A DNA stretch of 64,000 bases, from positions 558,001 to 622,000 of the forward strand of contig CADCXC010000011.1 in NCBI GenBank assembly GCA_902806595.1, read 5' to 3'. The position numbers and the translations under genes were made by a program. Shown here one piece after another: positions 11,608-21,236 of this stretch (the stretch's first letter is position 1; the number at the start of each line of letters is the position of its first letter). This DNA is from Pyrenopolyporus hunteri. Its lineage: Eukaryota > Ascomycota > Sordariomycetes > Xylariales > Hypoxylaceae. The notes under the pieces were generated by a model. The model did not search any database and was not told where the DNA came from. It saw nothing but the letters and a program-made list of their open reading frames with translations.

Positions 11608-12342
11608 TTAGACTACCCTACTCTTATTACCCAGGGTATATAATAAATGGCCGTTGTTTTTCGCTACAACATCACGAAGCACCGCGGCCAAACGCCGTAG
11701 TTCGTACACAGTCTCGTTATCCTCGGCAAGGTCCATGCCATCGACGATGAGGAGTAACTTCTTACTCTGGATGTCTAATGGCGGCAACGACTCCAGGATC
11801 TTCAGCCCAGCATCGAAGCCTCCACGCCCGCGGCTCATTAACCGCTCGAAATTCTCCTCGCTCAGGTCTTCGGAGGCTTCGAACTCACCAGGAGCAAGGC
11901 TAATCAGATTCCAAATCAGCGAGCCCAGGATATGCATCATCATCCTCGTGCGCGACGTCTTCTGATCCTTTACGTACACTCGAAAGACGAAAGCGCTGTC
12001 TTGATTGCGCACGCGTAGAAACTTGGCGAACTCTCTCCCGACGTGGCTCGCCGAATAGCTGTTACCTACCCCGTCGATTACGTGTACGCTAGGCGGTTCT
12101 GCCATCCATAACTCCACGAGCCGCTGCTGCAACCCGTTCTTATACAGCTCGTACGGGAACGGTTTGCCGTAGCCATACCCCCCGGTATCGCGCAGGCATT
12201 CGAAGTTATCCACGCAATTCAGCGCGGCTTCCAGACCCTGAGCTCGTTTTACAAGTTTATCCTTAGTCATTACGCCGGACTTAAACAAATCAACAAACTG
12301 TAAAAGAGACCTCCTCTTGGGGGCATCGTTTGCGTTAGCCAT
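11608..12342 (-). CDS. Degenerate STAND/AAA-like ATPase domain protein
   Basis: A 244-residue ORF with good codon structure and no intron needed. A Walker-B-like strand LLLIVDGMD sits at residues 197-204, followed by a helix (ETVYELRRLAAVLRDVV) as in NTPases of the STAND/NACHT type. Where a P-loop would be expected (residues 86-103) the sequence reads VHVIDGVGNSYSASHVGR, without GxxxxGK(S/T). It has no effector or repeat domain, and the C-terminus ends soon after Walker B. It may be a nucleotide-binding-dead remnant or a stand-alone family of small fungal proteins. I do not recognise a specific function. It is isolated, with more than 1 kb of non-coding DNA on one side. Confidence 0.6.
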   Translation of the reverse strand: MANANDAPKRRSLLQFVDLFKSGVMTKDKLVKRAQGLEAALNCVDNFECLRDTGGYGYGKPFPYELYKNGLQQRLVELWMAEPPSVHVIDGVGNSYSASHVGREFAKFLRVRNQDSAFVFRVYVKDQKTSRTRMMMHILGSLIWNLISLAPGEFEASEDLSEENFERLMSRGRGGFDAGLKILESLPPLDIQSKKLLLIVDGMDLAEDNETVYELRRLAAVLRDVVAKNNGHLLYTLGNKSRVV

Positions 12343-13241
12343 CGTAAATGAACGAGAAAAGAAAATTACCCAAATCGAAACTTCTTAGGAAAGACAAGCG
12401 CCACATCTATCGATATGATTTATGAGAGGGTTTGCGGCCGAGTGGGATAAATTATAGTTGTTGAAAGCTTCATCTCGCTAGAAATCTTTGTTATATGTTT
12501 CCAATCACCGCTCATTATCCACCTAGCATCTAAGGGATCTGGGAGAATCAACTTGAGTGATAATTAAAGGCTAGCCAGACAAAGGAGACATAGGGTAAAA
12601 GGAACAGGAGGTATGAAAAAGCAAAGGTTCCGTGGAGTCAAATGCTATGAAATCACATTACAAGGTGATAGTTTATTTCTTAGAATTATTTAATGATTGA
12701 ATCTCGTTCTGCCTTGTCCAGGAAACATCAGCCAATCGCGGCGTAAGTAAAAGCAAGTATCGGTTCTCGTTTGAAAAGATGCCGTAATATTCAGCTGAAC
12801 GAGCTTGAGCTGGTCGGGCAGCAATCGCTCGTCTGTACTGATACCTATGCGGAAAATCTACAAAGTACTGGTCTCGCACCCCGGGGCAGATCCAATAGAA
12901 AGCCCCATGGCGATAATCACTACCAGAAGATAGGTTGACTTGTAACCCTGAAATCGTCCCTGTTTGGCAATCTGATAGTTCGTAGGCTTCCCGTGACTCA
13001 TTCCGCGGACTTCTAACCAAAAGAGGTACGTATCTGTTCTGGGAACTAGACAAAGGTGATAGGAGCAACTCGGCTCATCAGCGTATATCATTGTAGGTCA
13101 TCGAATAAAAGCGTGTAGGCTAGTCGAGGTACCCGTAGAGTACGCATGCAAGACCAACCGAGTATATCCATAAGTCAATACCCGAACGCAAAATCCCGAT
13201 TCTCTCATCTTAATCCTAGAGCCTTGGAAGTCATAGCGACA
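12343..13241. other. Intergenic region between divergent genes
   Basis: Separates the ATPase-like gene (-) from the vWA gene (+). Short minus-strand ORFs at 12673-13091 have no recognisable domain and are not called. Confidence 0.45.
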
Positions 13242-14120
13242 ATGAGTAGCCCTGTTATCCACGAAAACACACTTCCATACCCCCTGGAAGCGACGATTCC
13301 AGCCAGCCCTATCCCAAAGCCCGGAGAATGGTCCCCGCGGTCGGCAAACGGCGAAGGACGTCGTATGGAGATCACTCGCAAGCAGATCAGGACGACCTAC
13401 GACCCCTACGCGTTCCTGAAGCACTTCGACACCATATTCCTGATCGACGACTCGGCGTCGATGGAGAAGTACTGGGACCAAGTGGGCGCGCTGCTCGAGC
13501 GCATCGCGCCGATCTGCACGGCGCGCGACCCCAACGGCGTCGACATCTTCTTCGTGAACCACCGGCCGCGCGGGTACCACATGTTCGCGGCCCTCGGGGC
13601 GGCGGGCGACCGGGCCGGGTACCGCCACATCGGGCAGTCGACGGGCACGGAGGGGATGCGCGACAACGTGGCGGGCATCTTCGGGAGCATCAAGAAGCTC
13701 GGGAGCCGCTGTCGTCTGGACCGCCAGATGGCTCATATCCTGGACGGGTACGTGCGCGAGTACGAGCGGAGCTGTAGGCGTACCGAGGGGCCCTTCCTCA
13801 GGCCGGTCAACCTCATTGTTATCACGGCCGGCGCGACCGACGATAACCCAAATGACACGCTGATCCGTACGGCGAGGAGGCTGGATGAGTTGGATGCGCC
13901 GCCGTACCAGGTCGGTGTGCAGTTCTTCCGTATGGGCGATGACGAGTCGGCGCGACAGGCGATGGAGTTCGCCGATAACACGCTGGGTGAAGCGTTAGAT
14001 ATTAGGGATATAGTAGATACGGTGACGTGGAGCGGGAAGCAGGGAGAGCTGTCTCCGGATGCGGTATTAAAGGTTGTGCTAGGTGCTGTACAAAAGTCCT
14101 TTGATGAGAAGGCTGTGTAG
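13242..14120 (+). CDS. von Willebrand factor A-domain protein
   Basis: 292 residues from the ATG at 13242 (context GCGACAATGA). An in-frame ATG 96 bp upstream (13146) would add 32 low-complexity residues and is less likely. A vWA fold follows a ~60-residue Pro-rich leader. The first strand ends in FLIDDSASM, giving the MIDAS DxSxS (Asp69, Ser71, Ser73). STGTEGMRD probably supplies the MIDAS threonine, and LIVITAGATDDNP the late strand with an aspartate. Fungi contain many cytosolic vWA proteins of this size with presumed adaptor roles; ligand unknown. The first 300 bp of the vWA coding sequence are strikingly GC-rich. Convergent with the methyltransferase-like gene. Confidence 0.85.
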   Translation: MSSPVIHENTLPYPLEATIPASPIPKPGEWSPRSANGEGRRMEITRKQIRTTYDPYAFLKHFDTIFLIDDSASMEKYWDQVGALLERIAPICTARDPNGVDIFFVNHRPRGYHMFAALGAAGDRAGYRHIGQSTGTEGMRDNVAGIFGSIKKLGSRCRLDRQMAHILDGYVREYERSCRRTEGPFLRPVNLIVITAGATDDNPNDTLIRTARRLDELDAPPYQVGVQFFRMGDDESARQAMEFADNTLGEALDIRDIVDTVTWSGKQGELSPDAVLKVVLGAVQKSFDEKAV

Positions 14121-14348
14121 TATCGAATGCGATTGGGCCGTCGTGCGTTGGGTCCTATTTCGTTTACGTGGGATGCGAATGACGCGGGACTTGCTGTATT
14201 TGGGAACATCTCGAGACATGAAGCGGGTTATGGCGGTTTAGAGGTATCACAATTTAGATGTTATATAATGCTTGTAACCATAAATTGAGTCGGGTCGAAA
14301 GTCTCCATTATACGAGTCCTTCCACATCATCGCTAAAAGCCCGAGGCT

Positions 14349-15221
14349 CTAGAAACTAAATCGCGCGTAGGACGTAAGATATCGGAACCAAGGCAAGTCC
14401 GAGTAAGTCGAAAACATGAGTCGACTGGTAAGCGGCAGGCATGAGACATCGCCAAACTCGGCCGAGCCCAAGCACTCTATCATCTTCAACCGCGGGTGCA
14501 GGCCTTCGAGCGTCTTCGGCTCGTCGACACCCCACCGAAAACTCGACCCCGTAACTTTCAGGTACTCGATGCCGGTTTGTAAAGTCAGCATGATGGTGCC
14601 GACAAGGTCTAATATAAGCTGGCCCGAGGTGAAATGGCCGGCGATCTGGCGAATCAAGCGCTTGGCGGCGTCCTCTTCCAAAAACATCAACAACCCCTGG
14701 CAGATGACAATGGTAGGGCGGTCGGCGGGAATCTGCTCGATCCATGTTTTGTCGGTGACGTCTGCGGCGATTAGATAGTAGTCGCCCTCTGGGTTGGGGA
14801 TGAGCTGGCTGCGTAGCCGCACGATGTCGGGTAGGTCGAGGTCGATCCAGCGGACCTGGGTTAAATCTGGCTGCAGTCGGTGCCAACGGGTATCCAGACC
14901 ACAGGCAAGATTAAGGACCGTCGCCTGAGGATTGTTCGCCAAAAATTCGGCCGTCCACCTGTCTACACATTTGATACGGAGCGCGCAGACAGTAGCGCTC
15001 GTATCGTCGATTTTGAATTTGTCGATGTCGTGGTCGATCCGGTCTAGGATTTGAGGAGCATACATATCGTTCAGGACGGACTGATCCGCCCTAGCGTCCA
15101 TGGCTCTGGCTATTAATGGGCATATTGCTGCCTCCTGTACGCCCGTGAAGGGAACTCCGACTTTATTCTCGGCCCGGTATGAGCTAACCGGATAAGCTGC
15201 GTCGATAGATTTGATAGCCAT
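14349..15221 (-). CDS. SAM-dependent methyltransferase, LCMT/Tcmp-like O-methyltransferase family
   Basis: 290 residues, intronless. The SAM-binding motif VLNLACGLDTRWHRL, followed by WIDLDLPDIVRLR and the post-motif IVICQGLLMFLEE, is diagnostic of the leucine carboxyl methyltransferase superfamily (PF04072), which includes TcmP-type O-methyltransferases and PPM1. The ACGLDTR signature and small size point to the Tcmp-like small-molecule branch rather than the protein phosphatase methyltransferase. No polyketide synthase or other biosynthetic gene adjoins it, so the substrate cannot be guessed. Confidence 0.85.
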   Translation of the reverse strand: MAIKSIDAAYPVSSYRAENKVGVPFTGVQEAAICPLIARAMDARADQSVLNDMYAPQILDRIDHDIDKFKIDDTSATVCALRIKCVDRWTAEFLANNPQATVLNLACGLDTRWHRLQPDLTQVRWIDLDLPDIVRLRSQLIPNPEGDYYLIAADVTDKTWIEQIPADRPTIVICQGLLMFLEEDAAKRLIRQIAGHFTSGQLILDLVGTIMLTLQTGIEYLKVTGSSFRWGVDEPKTLEGLHPRLKMIECLGSAEFGDVSCLPLTSRLMFSTYSDLPWFRYLTSYARFSF

Positions 15222-16614
15222 CGTATTCCTACTTGCTTCGAGTCGGCTTAGTTAGGTAGTTTTATAGATGCCTAGGGTTGTCGGCCAAGTAGAGGCAAAA
15301 TCTGGGCGCTGTAAATTTAAGAAGGTTGTTTGAACTACCAAGAGTTCAAACGAGAATCTTAGATGGCTGGAAACCCATGGGATATGTAGGTAGCTAGGAC
15401 TATCATGGCGCCGGCCGACAATCCATCAAATAGGTAGCGTAGGACGGGAACGGGTCTTGAACCCTTCCAGTCCGAGACATGATCGACAAACCATTTCCGC
15501 TAGGCGACTCGGGGTATATACTCGGCAATTATAACATTCACGGATCGTAGGAGATAGCATTTACTAGGATATAAGACGTAAAGAAAAGGATGGATCTGAG
15601 AAGGGAATTGGATTGAGAGAATTAAAATAAGAGATCTGCTGTATTTGTGTTATAGAAGTGGTTGTAATTCCGAATAATGATTTCTAGGTGTTTTACATCT
15701 AGGTACCCGTCGCGGAGTTATTTTACCGGTATCTATAGCTGGTACGGGCCCTGGAGACTACACAATTGCCCGGTTCATTAGGCGGCTTTCCAGGTACCTA
15801 TATAGGCGCCTAGGTCCCTATCTAGATATGTACCCAGGTAGTATCCCAAACAGCAATAGTTCTTTACATCCGGTGCCGTGACTATGATATAGTGAGTTCT
15901 AAATACAGATTAATGTGCATCTCGTATACCTAGGTACCTAAGTACCCACAGTGACATTAGATAAGGAGGTACTTAGTAGTTACAGATCTAATTCGTTATA
16001 CCTACAGGTAAGTAGGTATCTACCAGGTACCTACGTCTTATAGGAGTAACCCTATGAATTAAACTGCGATTAGGTTGTTAAGCTGGTATTTCCTAATATT
16101 AAGTTAGTGTGATAGACTAATTGACTTTAGAGGTATTGTAATTATAGGCAGTTTAGAACTCACTGTAATTATAGCGTCATATAGCGCTATATATCTTGTC
16201 TACCGTATTTCAGCCAATGCCCGACACAGTCGTCTCTAGGTAGGTACCTGGGTAGGTAGGCAGTTTAGGGTTACAAATCGCTGCCGTAGCGACGTATGCG
16301 CTAAAGCTCGTAGTGGCTTTAATATTTTTGTTAGTGGCCAGGCGCCTCTTTTTACTGTGCGCCCATACCCTGGCCCATACTAGAAATAGCGATTTGGCGG
16401 GGCTCTAGTGCAGTACAAACACCGGTACGTAGCGAGGTCTACCCCGCCAAACTCGTTCGCTAAAATCAAGTTCTAAGCTTCGAATCCCCTACAGCCAACC
16501 AACACATTCCGTTGTCCATTCTTCTCTTACATGGAGACACAACGGTATATGAGAAACCCTTCTTTTCGCCGCCGTCCTGAAATACTCGATATCGGGTGGC
16601 CGCTATGAGCGACC
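15222..16614. other. Intergenic region with TAGGTACC repeats and MITE remnant
   Basis: No coding region. TAGGTACC-type repeats recur between 15680 and 16030 and at 16238-16262. A stretch around 16150-16200 (CACTGTAATTATAGCG..TAGCGCTATA) resembles the TIR of the element at 3593-4132. Confidence 0.55.
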
Positions 16615-18818
16615 ATGTCGACATTCGACGGTGTCATCCGCGAATTTCCGGATATTAGAGTCGACTTCTTCCGCGGGTTCAACCATCGGCCTCCCCTGGC
16701 CTGCTTCTTGAGCCATGTTCATAGCGACCATCTCGCCGGTCTAGAAACCCTCAGGAGTCTCTTGTATGGCAATTCCACGTAAACAACACATCTAAAAGGC
16801 AATATATAAGCTGACTACGGATGGTATAGTGTGTATTGTTCTGCCGCTACTAGGGAAATCTTGCTTCGGCTCGAAAAGTACCCTTGTAGGTTAAACTATG
16901 CGAAAGGGATATTTGAGGATCCGCACATGCAGACGTATAAACACCTCGCTAAGGTACTCAAGCCCATTCCTCTGGATACGCCTACCGAGGTTGAGTTGGA
17001 GCCTGGGAAGAAAATACAGGTCACGCTCCTGGACGCGAATCATTGCGCCGGCGCTGTCATGTTTCGTAAGCCGGCCTACTCCTATTAACACGGCCAATAT
17101 TAATCCTCATATAGTAATCGAAGGCAATGGCAAGGCTATCCTATATACCGGGGACATCAGGAGCGAACCCTGGTGGGTGAATTCTATCGCCAGGAACCCC
17201 ATTATGATTGAATACTCGACAGGGCTGAAGACACTAGATCGCGTGTATCTCGATACTTCGATGCTAGACGACTTTCCCTTGCAGACCAAGGCTGAAGGTC
17301 TACGCGAGCTCTTAAAAAAGCTCTCACGATATCCCAAAGACACACTCTTCCACTTACAAGCATGGACTTACGGGTAAGACGGTAACGACACTGAATTGGT
17401 ACAATCTAATATCTCGTGTAGATACGAGGAGGTGTGGGTTGCCCTGTCAAAAGCCTTAAACTCGAAGGTAATAACATCCCCCACAAGGGTATGATTACAC
17501 TACTAACCGCTTTAAGATACACGTCGACAGGTATAAAATGGGCGTCTATAAATCTCTTGCGTCGAGGGCGTCTGATAGTCGATTTGCCGCCCAGACTCAC
17601 TTAACCAAGGAGGCACCCTATCTCGTCGGCTTCACCTGCGGCAATAGCCAACGCGAGGGATGCTTGACGCTAGATGAGAATGTGCGGATTCATAGCTGCG
17701 AGAAAGGCATGGGCTGTAAAGTCATCGAGACGAAGCCTGTTGTATGGATTCAACCAATCCTCGCCCATCTTCGGCATGGGCGTGACATGGTTGAAGTAGG
17801 CATCGGCGGGGGTGGGGATGATCTTGCCCAGAAACCAAGTCTCAAAGCCGGGGACATTTTAGCCCTGATAGAAATGTAAGTTCTGGTGCGGCCAGCACCC
17901 GCTATTCATGAGCTTACGATACGTAGAATCGACCGGAACAGTCAAGCATTGGGCGACATGGCATCCGAGATAAAAGTCTTTCTAGAAAAGGCCCTGGTCG
18001 TCTCTAGAGACGTCGACCTCGACATCGAGATGTCTAATTTCACAGAAGAGGGATCCGTTACGGAAATAATCAAATCATTGGCGAAAAAGGTAAACGCGAT
18101 CCGAAACCCGGTAAGGCATCCCGAAAACGGAGACCGCCAAGAAACACTATCAAACGAGATCACCTTTCCGTACGCGAGGCATTCTTCACTACCGGAACTC
18201 CGGCTTTTAATCGAGGCTTTTAAGCCCAAGGATGTCTGGCCATGCACAGTGGATCCAGCTTCATGGGCAGAGAAGGGAATCACTATGAAACGACTTTTCG
18301 GAGATCTCTGTACCGGCGAGGTTTTCGAGCACGATTTATTGATGAACCCGTCGTTAGAGCTACGACAGGGCTTGCCAGGAGGAAGCGAAGAGGGGGGCCA
18401 GGCACCCGAGACCCAGTCAACAACAGCCTCCCAGTTTAATGTTGCGCCCACCTCCAGCCCCTACGAACCTGACGATAGAAAAAGTGCGGAGACTTTACTA
18501 CAGCGTCCCCATTCACAGATCACTCGGGAGCAAGGGGAATCGACATTCTCACACCCGCCTCAACAGAACAAGCGCAACTACGACTCGTTCCGAGAAGGCC
18601 AAGATGCGTATACCGATGACGAGGACATGCTTGGCCTGCAAGACTCAGAAGCCTCAACGATATCTGACTACGCATATAATATCAGGCTGCGCGCATTCCA
18701 AGCGGCCCAAGCCAACGTGGAGGATAATGGTACCTGGAACATAATCGGCCTAATTTCAACGACGGACAATCACAGTACCGTTGAGCCAGAGTTAGGAGAG
18801 CCCCGATCATATACCTGA
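16615..18818 (+). CDS. Artemis/SNM1-type DNA repair metallo-beta-lactamase nuclease
   Basis: Six exons: 16615..16763, 16830..17065, 17115..17373, 17422..17467, 17517..17875 and 17927..18818 (646 residues). All five introns (48-66 bp) have GT..AG ends, and phases match throughout. Exon 1 carries SHVHSDHLAGL (HxHxDH, His34-His39) and exon 2 DANHCAGAVMF. Exon 3 carries YTGDIRSE, completing metallo-beta-lactamase motifs 2-4. GLRELLKKLSRYPKDT and CGNSQREGCLT follow, then the C-terminal element RHSSLPELRLLIEAFKPKDVWPC, typical of the DNA-repair beta-CASP branch. Family members process DNA ends in interstrand crosslink repair or end joining; the overall layout is closer to Artemis-like fungal proteins than to Pso2 with its N-terminal zinc finger. 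The tail (about 160 residues) is acidic and disordered. Confidence 0.9.
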
Positions 18819-19139
18819 AGTATACCTAAGTATGCGGTAAAGACTAGCATACAATCGGCGTTTGGGGGTGACGGTAGTTGATAGTGTTTATCCCCTATCT
18901 TTCCTAAGAGATACCCATTTTATTTGATTTATATCATCGTAAATGCATTCAAATTCTTCCCCAATCTACAGTAAACCCCCATACATGCTTGCTCAATCAT
19001 CTTAATCGCTCTCTAATGCCATATAAGGCTTTTACCGACGTGTCTCGTAAGATAAAATCTACATCACCTCGCAATCTCCAAAACGTCTTCCCCATTTTCC
19101 ACTGCCCCTCGGTCTCAAAATCGACTCGCCGCCCGCCGC
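18819..19139. other. Convergent 3' intergenic region
   Basis: Between the stop codons of two convergent genes. No gene or structured element seen; presumably the two 3' UTRs. Confidence 0.5.
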
Positions 19140-21236
19140 CTAAACGAGCTTCTTATCGATCTTGACGAGTAGCACGCCGGACGTCTCCTTCCCCTCCGGG
19201 TCCAGCAGGTGCACGAAGCGGTACCCGGACCGCAGCCTGTCGAGCCGGATGCAAGCCCAAGCCGCCAGGTCGTCGCGTCCGATCTCGTCGTCCTTGACCA
19301 GGAACCGCACGAAGGAGAGCTCAGGCACGACGCCCGGCACGCCCTTGGCTACTTCCAGCGTCTCCGAGTTGAAGTCCGGGTGCACGCCGCGCTGCGTCTT
19401 AGTGCGCGCCTTGTACTCGCCCTCCTTAGCCCTGGTCGACGAGGTGGACGAGGCGGTGGTGCCGGTGACGGACAGGTGCGCGTCGTGCGGCGGCTCCGTG
19501 TGCAGCTCGATCTTGACGTACGGCTCGAACCCGCTCTCCTTGTCGTCGTCCTCCGGCAGCGGGAGGTTCTGGGCCGCCAGCACGGCGACGCTGAGGTCCA
19601 GCGTCTGGTGCAGGATGACTTCGGACGCGGGGGCCGGCGCGGCCTGCGTCTCGCCCGAGGCGTCGGCGGCGACGGGCTTGCGGCCCCGGTACCCCTCGGG
19701 CTTCAGCACGTACCCCCCCGTGCCGGCGAACATGCCCTCGTTGAGCATCATGCCCTCGTCCCACTTCTGCCAGTTGAGCGCGACGATCTGGATCCCCTTG
19801 CGCCAGAAGGTCGGCGGGTCCAGGTTGGACGACCCGATGCGCATGCCCGACGGGTAGGTCCTCATGAGGTATTCGCGGTTGTGCTCGAATAGTTTCGCGG
19901 CGTCGCTCTGGTGCACCTCTTCCACGCCGCCTTCCGACAGCGAGAAGATGTGCGTCGGCATCTTAGCCTCGGGTTGGGTGAGGGATTTGAATGATACGCC
20001 CCGCGTATACACGCCTAACGCCGATAGCGCTTGGATGATCTTAGACGCCTTCTGTACCTTCTGCTGCGTAGTGGTCTTGGCCTTCGGATCAGCCGCAGCG
20101 TCGGGAGGGAGTCGGTCGACGGACTCCTCGTCCGGGGCAGACACATCGTCGTGAGGCGGGACGTATTTGACCTTGACGAGGATCTTGCGGCGCAGATCGC
20201 CGGGAGCGGGTAAAAACTTGGCGTCGGGCTCGGGCCGGGGTAGTAGGAAGCCCTCCCAGACCTCCTTGATGATGTTCACCATGGCTTCCTGCTGCTGGTG
20301 GCTGCAGTGGACTTCCAGGCTGACGATGAGCGGTAAGTCCGTGACGACGAAGGCGCTCTCTCGGATAGCCTCGCAGACCTCCCGGAACGAGACTTCTTTC
20401 GTAAGCGTGTAGCCGTGCAGGACCCTCGGCTCGACCGCGACCGCTCGCGGGCTCGGGGATTTCTTCAGTGGCGCGGTCCCCGCAGTGGCATCTTTATCAT
20501 TCTTCGTAGTAGAATCTGCCTCTGTGGGCGTCCTGGGCGTAAGCCGCTTGCCTAAAAACCGGCCGGAAATAGAACCGGGGAGTTTAGAGGCGAGCTTCTC
20601 TTTTTTGCTCCGCTTCTCCTTTCGGCTCTGCTTCTCCTTGCGGCTCTGCTTCTCCTTGCGGCTCTCCTTCCTGATGGCTTTGATCTCACGAGCGTCCTCG
20701 TCCTCGAAACTGTCAGAACTGTCAGAACTATCAGAAGTGTCGGCGTCGGAGTCGTCGCCGTCCCAGACATCGATCTCGACGCAGCGACAGCCTCGTAGCA
20801 GGACATTTTTGTAGGCGCTGGCGTCGGAATCGCTGTTGAGCTGATTCCCTGTCAGATATGTGTTGTGGCTAGAGCTAATATAGTAGCTAGCCAAGGGCCA
20901 CGAAAGATCAGTTGGGTTGTGAGATGCGGGCGCTAGAGCGTTAGAAGTAGAGGACGTCATGTACTGTAGGAAACCGGCAAAGTCGAGGTCATCTCGGCCA
21001 GCGATGTCCCCAGAGGGATCTGTCACTTTGTCGGCCTGCGAATGGTGTATGAACTGAACTATGGAGTCCTTATGCCACCGCTTGTCGTCGGGTGAGGCGT
21101 AATTCGCGTATATTCTTTCCAGATATTGTAGTATAGTCGGCTTTATCTCCTTAATGGTAGGGTGCTCAGCACTAGGCTGACCTCCTCCAGCTTGGTGGAT
21201 CGACTCGTTCGGCGGGAGAGGTGCCGTCTCCGCCAT
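19140..21236 (-). CDS. Phosphoinositide-specific phospholipase C (delta-type)
   Basis: 698-residue single-exon ORF. The order is an EF-hand-like N-terminus (1-105), X box, Y box and C2. The X box begins with ISSSHNTYLTGNQL (catalytic His124), then EIDVWDGD (Ca2+ ligands Glu154 and Asp156), HGYTLT (second catalytic His274) and SLEVHCS (Glu308). The Y box contains FSLSEG, GMRIGSSNLDPPTFW and GIQIVALNWQ. The C2 domain begins around LDLSVAVLAAQNLP. The enzyme cleaves PIP2 into IP3 and diacylglycerol. Unusually, a ~110-residue insert (161-270) splits the X box: an acidic Ser/Asp run followed by tandem SRKEKQ repeats encoded by an 18-bp DNA repeat (about 20600-20680). No PH domain is visible, as in many fungal PLCs. 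Confidence 0.95.
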   Translation of the reverse strand: MAETAPLPPNESIHQAGGGQPSAEHPTIKEIKPTILQYLERIYANYASPDDKRWHKDSIVQFIHHSQADKVTDPSGDIAGRDDLDFAGFLQYMTSSTSNALAPASHNPTDLSWPLASYYISSSHNTYLTGNQLNSDSDASAYKNVLLRGCRCVEIDVWDGDDSDADTSDSSDSSDSFEDEDAREIKAIRKESRKEKQSRKEKQSRKEKRSKKEKLASKLPGSISGRFLGKRLTPRTPTEADSTTKNDKDATAGTAPLKKSPSPRAVAVEPRVLHGYTLTKEVSFREVCEAIRESAFVVTDLPLIVSLEVHCSHQQQEAMVNIIKEVWEGFLLPRPEPDAKFLPAPGDLRRKILVKVKYVPPHDDVSAPDEESVDRLPPDAAADPKAKTTTQQKVQKASKIIQALSALGVYTRGVSFKSLTQPEAKMPTHIFSLSEGGVEEVHQSDAAKLFEHNREYLMRTYPSGMRIGSSNLDPPTFWRKGIQIVALNWQKWDEGMMLNEGMFAGTGGYVLKPEGYRGRKPVAADASGETQAAPAPASEVILHQTLDLSVAVLAAQNLPLPEDDDKESGFEPYVKIELHTEPPHDAHLSVTGTTASSTSSTRAKEGEYKARTKTQRGVHPDFNSETLEVAKGVPGVVPELSFVRFLVKDDEIGRDDLAAWACIRLDRLRSGYRFVHLLDPEGKETSGVLLVKIDKKLV

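Noticed and set aside
12673..13091. Small minus-strand ORFs between the ATPase-like and vWA genes
   Set aside because: Overlapping frames with no conserved features; probably chance.
13328..13777. Long alternative-frame ORFs over the vWA gene (also 13098-13736 on the minus strand)
   Set aside because: GC-rich shadow frames of the vWA coding sequence, without domains of their own.
6551..15221. Secondary-metabolite cluster (SDR, methyltransferase, with peroxygenase and MFS farther on)
   Set aside because: No core synthase is present, and the candidate tailoring genes are separated by unrelated housekeeping genes and the island.
15441..15520. tRNA-like stretch on the minus strand (TAGCGG..TGGTT A-box-like and GGTTCAAGACC B-box-like)
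   Set aside because: The 7-nt ends do not pair as an acceptor stem and the T-stem has a mismatch, so it is at best a degenerate tRNA relic.
19209..19892. Long ORFs opposite the PLC gene
   Set aside because: Antisense shadows of a GC-rich coding region; no start context or domain.
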